Positions 7,658 through 13,703 of a stretch of DNA of 13,703 nt are shown here, piece by piece. Source of the stretch: Ignavibacteriales bacterium (GTDB lineage: Bacteria > Bacteroidota > Ignavibacteria > Ignavibacteriales > Ignavibacteriaceae). The stretch is from contig JADJNX010000015.1 of assembly GCA_016714125.1 (NCBI GenBank), positions 1 through 13,703 on the forward strand, given 5' to 3'. A model generated the notes under the pieces. It worked only from the letters and a program-made list of their open reading frames with translations. It was not told where the DNA came from and did not search any database. The position numbers were made by a program, and so were the translations under genes. Numbering within the stretch: the stretch's first letter is position 1; each line of letters begins with the position of its first letter.

Positions 7658-8626
7658 TTAAAAAATGAAGTTAAATAAAAATCCGGTCAGCATTATTCCT
7701 GTGCCGACAACACCCACAAAAGTGAGGATTAGCTGTATTTTAAGTACTTTTTTAAGGATTATCATTTCGGGCAAAGAAAGCGCAATCACCGACATCATAA
7801 AAGCCAAAACTGTACCAAGTGAAGCACCTTTTTCGAGAAGTGCCTGCACAATTGGAATTATTCCTGCAGCGTTTGAATACATTGGAATTCCAATCAAAAC
7901 AGAAAGGGGAACTGACCACCAGGCTGATTTTCCCATGAATGAAGCCATAAAGTCTTCAGGCACATATCCATGAATCCCAGCACCAACTGCTATTCCGATG
8001 ACTACATAAACCCATACCTTTGCCACTATCTCCTTTACGGCCTCGATACCTTTATCAATTCTTTCAGCGAAAGAGATTTTTTCTTCTTCAACATCACCGT
8101 TATTCGTTTTTATCTGATAAACCCAGCTTTCAACATATTTTTCGAGACCAAGTTTTCCTATAATAAAACCGGCAAAGATGGCGATGAAGAGTCCTGATGT
8201 AACATAAATCAGAGCAGTTTTCCAACCAAACAGTCCAAACAGGAGAACCACAGCCACTTCATTAACCATTGGTGCTGCGATCAAAAATGAAAAAGTGACA
8301 CCCAAGGGGACTCCAATCTCGATAAATCCCAAAAAGAGGGGAATGGCTGAGCAGGAGCAAAATGGAGTTACCACCCCTAAAAGGCTCGCCATTATATTCC
8401 CAAGAAATTGTTTTTTCCCACCGAGCAGTTTTCGGGTGCGCTCCGGGGAGACCATGATCGGACAATGCCCACAACAAAAACCACTATGGTAAGCAACAGA
8501 AGTACTTTGGGCACTTCATAAATGAAAAATGGATTGAGGAGTAAGGTGTGTACCTTTTTCCAGCCTGATCAAATCATAAACGATGAAGTCGGTGATAGTG
8601 GTCAGGTTAAAGTAGATCAAATCCAT
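7658..8626 (-). CDS. arsP: ArsP-type permease (COG0701/DUF318), probable organoarsenical efflux, frameshifted near the N-terminus
   Basis: The intact stretch (8455-7658) shows the permease signature 'TPFCSCSAIPLFLGFIEIGV' and 'FSFLIAAPMVNEVAVVLLFG', a charged cytoplasmic loop with 'EEEKISFAERIDKGIEA', and a second half with 'GIPMYSNAAGIIPIVQALLE'. The repeated-half, eight-to-ten-helix layout is typical. Characterised ArsP proteins export trivalent methylated or aromatic arsenicals. Upstream, repaired reading gives 'MDLIYFNLTTITDFIVYDLI' from ATG 8626, then 'FFIYEVPKVLLLLTIVVFVV' and 'GIVRSW.SPERTRKLLGGKK', so the real gene is about 320 residues. Frame breaks lie near 8530-8460. It follows the mini-thioredoxin by 42 bp and precedes acr3 by 16 bp. 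Other COG0701 members transport unknown substrates; the operon supports the arsenical role. Confidence 0.85.
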
Positions 8627-8668
8627 AATATCACGGCTATGGGAAGTGCGATGAGTTTTTATTCATTA

Positions 8669-8911
8669 TCAGTTGCTGCTTTCGGTGATCCAGTGTTTAA
8701 GCGTTTCTTTTGTGGGGAGTTACCCGCGGAAACAATTTTCCGTTGATTTCCAAACCCGGAGTTGACATTATTCCTGATTTCATGATTCCCATCAAATCGG
8801 TTACTTTCCAATGTTTGCATTAAGATTCATTTCAGCTACTGCATCGTAGCAAAGTTGTTCAAGTTTTTTACAATTTGCGCAACCGCTTCCATAAACTTTA
8901 ATAGTTGTCAT
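8669..8911 (-). CDS. Small cytosolic thioredoxin-fold protein (redox-active disulfide protein 2 type), frameshifted
   Basis: Reading on the minus strand from ATG 8911 gives 'MTTIKVYGSGCANCKKLEQL', an 80-residue mini-thioredoxin with a CANC active site at residues 11-14. After one frame repair near 8812 it continues 'GKVTDLMGIMKSGIMSTPGL', containing the cis-proline, and after another near 8733 'GKIVSAGKLPTKETLKHWIT', ending at TGA 8669-8671. There is no signal peptide, so it acts in the cytoplasm. Genes of this family often sit beside COG0701 permeases in arsenic loci, as here. AGGAAT precedes the start by about six bases, only 11 bp after arsC. Likely roles are reducing ArsC or presenting arsenic to the permease; neither is shown by sequence. 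Confidence 0.85.
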
Positions 8912-8922
8912 TTTTTTATTCC

Positions 8923-9562
8923 TTATAAATTGCCGCTGATTATAGCAGCAGATTTTGAAAACAGATAATCCATCTCAGATGCTATCTGGATAGATCTTTC
9001 ATTATATTTTTCCTCTTCGAGAGGGAGTGTCATCAAACTTCTTTGAGTCTTCATATCGAACAGGAATCTCTTCTCAGCTCCCCGGATAAAAGGACAGGCT
9101 TCATCTGCATCGGAGCAGGTCATCACAGCAACAAAATCCTTTTGGGCATTTCAGGGTGGTCATACACTTTTGAAAAGCAGTAGATTGGTTGATATTCATC
9201 TGAAAAAGTGACAGAATAAACAGGATTGATGTCATCACCCCCGGCTGTGATTTTAAATCCCTGTTCCTTGAGGCATTTAACCGCTCTTGGGTTAAAGGCG
9301 GTTGCTTCAGTTCCCCCTGAGAAGCAATAAACCTCTTGTAAGCCGTAAAATCCGGCAAAAAACTGTGCCCAGATTTGAGAGAGGTGACTCCGTCTTGAGT
9401 TATGTGTGCAAATGAAAATCAGATTGACAGGGAGACCTTTGATTCTTTTATCTGCGACATATTGTGCAAATTTGTCCAAAGTTCAATTCTTTCCGGTGGG
9501 ATATTGTTCCCGGCAGATTTAACAGCAAGAAGTGTCTGTTCAATTTTTGGATAAATGTTCAT
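8923..9562 (-). CDS. arsC: Arsenate reductase, thioredoxin-coupled low-molecular-weight phosphatase type, frameshifted
   Basis: ArsC reduces arsenate to arsenite in the cytoplasm. The phosphatase loop 'FICTHNSRRSHLSQIWAQ' (about 9360-9410; catalytic Cys near residue 52) fits C-x5-R-S. 'CFSGGTEATAFNPRAVKCL' follows. The resolving pair lies in 'VAVMTCSDADEACPFI' (about 9085-9130), with two cysteines seven apart as in the pI258-type enzyme, so thioredoxin should regenerate it. The N-terminal ~45 residues before the loop ('MNIYPKIEQTLLAVKSAG') are an extension seen in Bacteroidota homologues. Frame breaks lie near 9475 and 9145; both are short-run indels. The product is about 213 residues, ending 'IISGNL' at TAA 8923-8925. 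A palindrome matching the one before arsR lies directly upstream of ATG 9562. A plain tyrosine phosphatase is less likely given the CSDADxxCP motif. Confidence 0.9.
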
Positions 9563-9564
9563 AT

Positions 9565-9585
9565 CGTTTCGTTAATTACCGAAAT
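9565..9585. promoter_or_regulatory. Probable ArsR operator before arsC
   Basis: Imperfect palindrome TTTCGTTAATTACCGAAA (9567-9584), three bases or so upstream of the arsC ATG. On the minus strand it aligns with the site before arsR: ATTTCG(T/G)TAA(CC/TT)AACGAAA, followed in both by a short spacer and ATG. It overlaps the ribosome-binding region, so bound repressor could block transcription through it, or an internal promoter could be controlled here. Confidence 0.55.
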
Positions 9586-9598
9586 ATTTGATAAAAAA

Positions 9599-9939
9599 TT
9601 ATTTAGCACACAATGAAATTCTGTCAGCCTGTTGAACTTTCTCTTTATCACTCTGAATGGCAACTTCATCAGCTATCCAAAAATCAAGTGAAGAGAGAAG
9701 TGCAGAAATTCTTTTATCGGTGGGATTGGGGTGAATTTCATAATTGACCCATTTACCATCTTTTTCTTCTATTATGAAGCCATACCTCCTTTAAAATTTC
9801 AGGTGTTGGGAAACTGTGGAGGAGCAAGCTCGAGGACATCGAGTTATCTCACAAACGCAGAGTGGTTTAATCTGAAGCATTTTGAGAATCGAAGCCGGTT
9901 AGGATCTGAGAGAATTTTAAAATTTTGTTTGTCTTCCAT
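9599..9939 (-). CDS. arsR: ArsR/SmtB-family arsenic-responsive repressor, frameshifted
   Basis: Repaired reading gives about 113 residues: 'MEDKQNFKILSDPNRLRILK', 'MLQIKPLCVCEIT', 'ELAPPTVSQHLKILKEVGFI' and 'IEEKDGKWVNYEIHP'. This is the winged-helix ArsR fold: a DNA-recognition helix (TVSQHLKIL) and the beta-wing (GKWVNYEI). The CxC in 'LCVCEIT' matches the ELCVCDL arsenite-binding site of E. coli-type ArsR, so metalloid binding should release DNA. Frame breaks lie near 9885, 9850, 9840 and 9783. The stop is TAA 9599-9601. ATG 9939 is chosen because it begins the conserved N-terminus. A perfect palindrome lies five bases upstream and a related one precedes arsC, which fits autoregulation of the whole operon. 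Confidence 0.88.
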
Positions 9940-9944
9940 AAATC

Positions 9945-9964
9945 ATTTCGTTGGTTAACGAAAT
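9945..9964. promoter_or_regulatory. Probable ArsR operator before arsR
   Basis: ATTTCGTTGGTTAACGAAAT: perfect 8-base arms around GGTT, ending five bases before the arsR ATG. A near copy lies at the same position relative to the arsC start. ArsR-family dimers bind such inverted repeats, and autoregulation is usual for the family. Confidence 0.6.
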
Positions 9965-9967
9965 AGA

Positions 9968-10007
9968 GAAAATTATTTTCAGTTCTATTGAACTAGAAAT
10001 AATTTTC
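9968..10007. repeat. Long AT-rich palindrome between the T9SS gene and arsR
   Basis: Two 18-base arms, GAAAATTATTTTCAGTTC (9968-9985) and GAACTAGAAATAATTTTC (9990-10007), are reverse complements except for two positions, around a 4-base loop. It starts 28 bp beyond the stop of the upstream minus-strand gene. It could be its terminator, although the U-tract is weak, or a second regulatory site in the ars promoter; the inner AGTTCTATTGAACT is itself perfectly symmetrical. Confidence 0.55.
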
Positions 10008-10035
10008 AAAGGATTGGAAGACAAAATATTAGGTT

Positions 10036-12222
10036 TTATTTCAACAAGAGCATCTTGATACTTTTCTCTGATTGCCAAAGGTGACATTTAAGATATAAAC
10101 ACCTGAAGGGGAGATGAGAACCATCAAATTTGATTATGTGGTGTCCTTGATGTACAAACTCCGGTTGCTGTGATATAAGTAGTTCACCCATTATGTTGTA
10201 AACAGCGGGTTTCACAATCCCGGATTCAGGCAGATAATAACCGATCCTGGTTGAAGGATTAAAAAGGATTTGGCAGTTTGAGAGGCTCGAATTCTCTCGG
10301 GTTAAGCACCAACCAACATCCTCCTTCGTACCAGGCTGTCCTCCCAAATTATCAGTGACGAATATTTCATAATTAGTCGCCAAAAAGATTTTGTTCGAGT
10401 CGGTAACGCTTAAAAATTCCGGGACAAAAACATCATCCAACCAGTAAACTCCCAACCAGCTTATACCCCCGTTTGTTGTCACTCTAAAAGGGTATGGATT
10501 GGCTGGTCATAAGGATACATAACCGGTATCCTTTGAGATAAAGTCAGCATCGATGATATCATTAGTCGGCATTGAACAGACGGGATTGCCATTTTTCGCT
10601 GTTAGTGGTTATGTGAATACTTCTATCCCGTTCGATAACAACCGTTGAGTCATTAAAACTTCTGATTACCTGATAAGTGCTTGGTGCCTCGGTGAGAGCC
10701 GGTTCCGGGAACATTTGGATGCCTTGCCAGCCTCTTCCTCCTTGAGTAATTCTAACCACATTCCCTTTTAATATACCAAATCCGGTAGTGTCATTATGTA
10801 AATAAAGACTGTTAAGATAATAACCGGCATCATAGTGATTGATTAATTCCCATGTCTGACCGTTATTTGTACTCTTCCAAAGGTTGAAGCGGAAGTACTA
10901 AAGTGAATGGAATCAGAGACGACAAATATTGTTGAATCACTATACTTGTACAGTTTTCGAGGTGCGTTAATTCTGAAAATAGTGGTATATCCCGTTTCCG
11001 GAGTAAATCTCAATACTTTATTTTCTTGTGCGTTTATTAACAGCACCAATTTCGGCCCTCAGGGTATATATAAGATGAGAAGCCGTTAAAGGTTCTATGG
11101 TACCTTTGTACTCGAGGTTAAACCGCCATCAGAAGTTGAAGTGAAAAAATGTTTTTGGAGGCCTTTGTATATAAGTTGTCCTTCAGGCTGTTAAAATTTA
11201 AGGTTATAAATCCGGTCAACATAATTGGGTTCCAACAGGCGTAAAAATGTGTCCTCCGTGATTTGAGACCGATAATGGTCATTGAATCTCCGTAAGTAAC
11301 GGCAATCACTTTCGAGCGGGACGCAAATGAGAGATCGTCAAGACGGGTACCCGCAGAAAATTGATGCAGCAATTCATAACTCGAAAAGTAGTTTCTGTAG
11401 AGACGCAGTTGAAAATTTGCGGGACTATAAACATAAACCGAGTCAGGGAGGTCATGTGAAAAATCCTCAACACATCTGTTGAAGTGTGTACCTGCGACCA
11501 TGTTACACCCGAATTTGTAGTTTGATAGACTGCATTACCGGGTGAGTAGAATGCTCCCACAAGAAGGCGATATCATAAATATCGCTGCGAGGAAGAATCT
11601 GGCTCGACCAGGTTGCGCCTGTATCAGTAGAAGTCAAAAGATTGACGCCATTTCGCGCGGTCATGTTGCCGTTCGGAAAGATTGCAATTGCCACATATCC
11701 GCTGGTATTTGTCGGCATATTTTTCAGTCAGGTGTTTCCGGAATCAAGAGTGAAATGTCCTTTCCCTGTAAGCAATACATCCCTTCCCCGCAGGGAAGAA
11801 CACCATGCGGGATGTATTGTATCCGGGCAGGACGCTCCAAGTGTTCCCTGTATCTCTGGAGACATAGTGGCTTTGTTGTCCTTTTAAGAATATGGTTGAA
11901 GGGCCGGTCAGTTGAATTTCTTTAATGTCCTGCCAGAGTGCCCCGACCGGAAAGTTATACCGTTTATAAGATATTGTTTGCCAGCCATCGCGGGAAACAT
12001 GCAATTCCGGTGACCATCCGGCAGCAACATATAATGTTGTATCCCAGGATGCAGTGGTAAAGATTGAATAGTTCTTAAATTTTGAGAATAGTCTGGTGTA
12101 TTGAGCAGTTGAAATGGATGTTAACAAGAGAATTAACAAAATTGAGGTAAGTTGCTGCTGAAAATTTTTCGGACAAGAATACTTTAAAAGATTCTCTTCC
12201 GGTTTAATAATAAATAGTTCAT
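10036..12222 (-). CDS. Large secreted Asp-box (BNR-like) beta-propeller protein with T9SS sorting domain, heavily frameshifted
   Basis: ATG 12222 has GGAG (12228-12231) five bases upstream. After repair the N-terminus has basic residues, then 'ILLILLLTSISTAQ', a signal peptide. The body, about 700 residues, contains repeated Asp-box-like motifs: 'VSRDGWQT' (about 11975-12000), 'VSRDTGNTWSVL' (about 11838-11875), 'TSTDTGATWSSQI' (about 11600-11640), 'TTNSGVTWSQV' (about 11490-11525), 'TSTSDGGLTSS' (about 11105-11145), 'KSTNNGQTWELI' (about 10840-10875), 'TTNSEKWQSRL' (about 10570-10610) and 'TTNGGISWLGV' (about 10445-10482). Such motifs mark propeller blades of sialidase/Ycf48/sortilin-like folds. 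The C-terminus, 'LFNPSTRIGYYLPESG' (about 10215-10265) to 'IKMLLLK', is a T9SS sorting domain. At least nine frame breaks are needed. No sialidase catalytic residues were recognised, so the function is unknown; an adhesive or binding surface role is plausible. Confidence 0.78.
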
Positions 12223-12333
12223 AATATCTCCAATAAAAAATAATCTACAGAACAATATGTAATAAATCCTTGGATAAAAGCAAATCCCCGATTTTGCCCT
12301 TACTGAGTGACCCCAATTTCCGTAATTTGCAAA
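12223..12333. other. Divergent intergenic region
   Basis: About 110 bp, very AT-rich, between the minus-strand Asp-box gene and the plus-strand DUF4159 gene. It must hold the promoters for both. A TAATTTG motif (12323-12329) just before ATG 12334 resembles part of a Bacteroidota -7 element but is one base short, so I do not call a promoter. Confidence 0.4.
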
Positions 12334-13038
12334 ATGAAAGTCAAAGTTTACTCAACCAAATGTGAAACAAAACCTTTTAAAAGTATAATCTTAGTGAAAT
12401 CAATCTTATTTGCCTGTTTTTCGATGTTATTTGTCATTTCGAATTTTGCTCAGCCAGGTGATTTCAGGATGGCGAGGTTAAATATTCCGTGGGAAGGACT
12501 GGTATAACGATCAGTCGGTTAAGATATAAATCTGTTAAAATTTCTCAAGGCGAATACCAACTTAAGGTGCTGCCCGAATACAGATTTGACCTTGCAAGGC
12601 AGATGAGATCTTTTTGACATCTTTTTTTGTTTATGACGGGGCATGGAAATATTGCACTTACTGACAAAGAAATTCTAAACCTGAAACTTTATTTGGAGAA
12701 CGGTGGATTTTTATATGTTGATGATGATTATGGTTTTGACAAAGGTTTCCGAAGGGAATTCAAAAAAGTTTTCCCGGGAGAAGAGTTAAGAGAACCAATA
12801 TAGCCACAAAATATACAAAGTGAAATATCTTTTCCCTGATGAATCACCAAAAACTCAAACGACGAAAAACCTGCTCAGGGATTTGGATTATATATAAAGG
12901 ACGGATGGCAATTTATTACTTTTAAGTTATCCGGGTGACGGATGGGCTGACCCTGAAGTACACAACGACCCCGAAGCCAAAAGAATTGAAGCACTTCAAT
13001 TTGGAACAAACATAGTTTTATTTGCACTTACACAATAG
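12334..13038 (+). CDS. DUF4159-family exported protein, frameshifted
   Basis: ATG 12334 opens a basic N-terminus followed by 'SILFACFSMLFVISNFAQ', a likely signal peptide with cleavage after it. The mature part starts 'PGDFRMARL', and repair gives 'KYSGG.DWYNDQS', the usual start of the DUF4159 domain. The core signature is clear: 'YMTGHGNIALTDKEILNLKL' (about 12628-12690), 'YLENGGFLYVDDDYGFDKGF' (about 12691-12750) and 'REFKKVFPGEELREP'. The C-terminus 'PEVHNDPEAKRIEALQFGTN' and 'IVLFALTQ' ends at TAG 13036-13038. This fold resembles a glutamine-amidotransferase-like/ThuA-type domain, but the biochemical role is not established. Frame breaks lie near 12482, 12535, 12617, 12800, 12890 and 12935. 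About 235 residues is a normal length. Other DUF4159 genes often lie near MoxR/von Willebrand factor clusters; none is visible here. Confidence 0.78.
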
Positions 13039-13065
13039 GAACTTCACCAACATAAGGAGTAGAGT

Positions 13066-13650
13066 ATGAGAAAAATAATTGTTTTGCAATTCATCACGCA
13101 AATGGCGTTTGCCGAACTCCAGTGGGCTGAAGAGGATACATCGGGAGGATTCAAGTTTGGTGGCTGGACTGTACCGTATTTTGATGAATTTTCCGGTATG
13201 ATAATGGAAGAGCAAACGAAGTTCCATCGTTTTACTCCTGGGAAGAAAACTTATGATGTTTTTGCTTCATATTGGTGCTGTATGCTGACGGTTGAGTACG
13301 GCATAAATGAATCAAGAAAATATGTAGTGTCACACAATGATTTTACGCTGAGTGGGAAAATTCGGTCGCTTTTGAAAGATGTAGTTGAAGAGATTTAAAA
13401 GTTAAAGACAGAAGACAGGTACTGATTTAGGATTTTGGGGCAGCGGTGATCTTTTGCCAAACGCTTTAAAGCATGATCTGGTTGACGAGTTTTACTCAAA
13501 ATATATCCTGTTACTTTGGGCGGTGGCAAACGTCTCTTTTCAAGAAGGCACAATTCCAGCTGCTTTCAAATTGACGGATTGCAAAATCTCGCCAGTGGGT
13601 TATTTTGTTAATTACTCACGAGAGGTGAAGTAAAAACAGGGTCATTTTAG
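13066..13650 (+). CDS. Dihydrofolate reductase-like protein (RibD C-terminal domain family), frameshifted
   Basis: AAGGAG (13054-13059) lies six bases before ATG 13066. The product starts 'MRKIIVLQFIT', has a disturbed stretch where homologues have 'LDGVMQAPGGP', then recovers with 'EEDTSGGFKFGGWTVPYFDE' and 'GRKTYDVFASYW' (repaired), the NADPH-binding style motif of this family. After 'LLKDVVEEIKKLK' the frame shifts and continues 'GSGDLLPNALKHDLVDEFY', then 'LGGGKRLF' and 'EGTIPAAFKLTDCKISPVGY', ending 'EVKTGSF' at TAG 13648-13650. About 195 residues is typical for these stand-alone reductases, whose substrates are mostly unknown; they are distinct from true FolA and from riboflavin RibD. 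It follows the DUF4159 gene by 27 bp on the same strand and may share its transcript. Base 13651 to the window end shows no further gene. Confidence 0.85.
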
Positions 13651-13703
13651 GGAAAAAAAATTGGGCGTCCAAAATTGAAAATGAAATTGGACTGACCCTT
13701 ATT

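Noticed and set aside
11542..11925. 127-codon plus-strand open frame
   Set aside because: Antisense to Asp-box motifs of the large T9SS protein; Cys- and Arg-rich composition looks like a non-coding shadow.
12307..12333. Upstream GTG start for the DUF4159 gene
   Set aside because: ATG 12334 gives a normal signal peptide length and the extra nine residues add nothing recognisable.
1..13703. CRISPR array, tRNA, rRNA or insertion sequence
   Set aside because: No regularly spaced direct repeats, cloverleaf, conserved rRNA blocks, transposase motifs or terminal repeats were seen; the 180-nt periodicity at 3901-4650 is protein-coding propeller repetition.

Overview
The window most likely comes from an AT-rich member of the Bacteroidota/Chlorobiota group, possibly Ignavibacteria-like. 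Two large exported proteins end in type IX secretion (T9SS) sorting domains of the 'NPFNPPTTVRFALP' / 'NPSTRIGYYLP' type. The carotenoid genes (CruF plus CrtW with a family 2 glycosyltransferase) also fit, and one Shine-Dalgarno site is AAGGAG. Placement is inference from protein style; no rRNA or tRNA gene is visible.

The reading frames are broken almost everywhere. Nearly every gene has conserved motifs that continue across one or more frameshifts, and most shifts can be repaired by adding one base to a homopolymer run. This looks like uncorrected sequencing or assembly error rather than real gene decay. I therefore give one reconstructed span per gene.

Layout. (1) 1-1678, plus strand: a carotenoid cluster with the 3' end of a CrtQ/CruC-like glycosyltransferase, cruF (carotenoid 1,2-hydratase) and crtW (carotenoid 4-ketolase), tightly packed. 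(2) 1703-3116, minus: a long aldo/keto reductase convergent to crtW. (3) 3202-3360: intergenic hairpins and a terminator. (4) 3375-4935, minus: a secreted FG-GAP propeller protein with a T9SS tail, preceded by a possible 43-residue ORF. (5) 5080-5405: no gene seen. (6) 5406-9964, minus: a seven-gene arsenic operon in the order arsR, arsC, mini-thioredoxin, arsP, acr3, exported thioredoxin, ccdA, closed by a hairpin terminator. Two near-identical palindromes sit directly before the arsR and arsC start codons. (7) 10036-12222, minus: a large secreted Asp-box propeller protein with a T9SS tail. (8) 12334-13650, plus: a DUF4159 protein and a dihydrofolate-reductase-like (RibD C-terminal) protein.

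The arsenic operon is the strongest functional unit. ArsR would sense arsenite or antimonite. ArsC of the thioredoxin-coupled type would reduce arsenate. Acr3 would export arsenite and ArsP probably trivalent organoarsenicals. Three thiol-redox proteins (a cytosolic CxxC mini-thioredoxin, a CcdA-type membrane electron carrier and an exported thioredoxin) suggest that reducing power is carried across the membrane as part of the same response.
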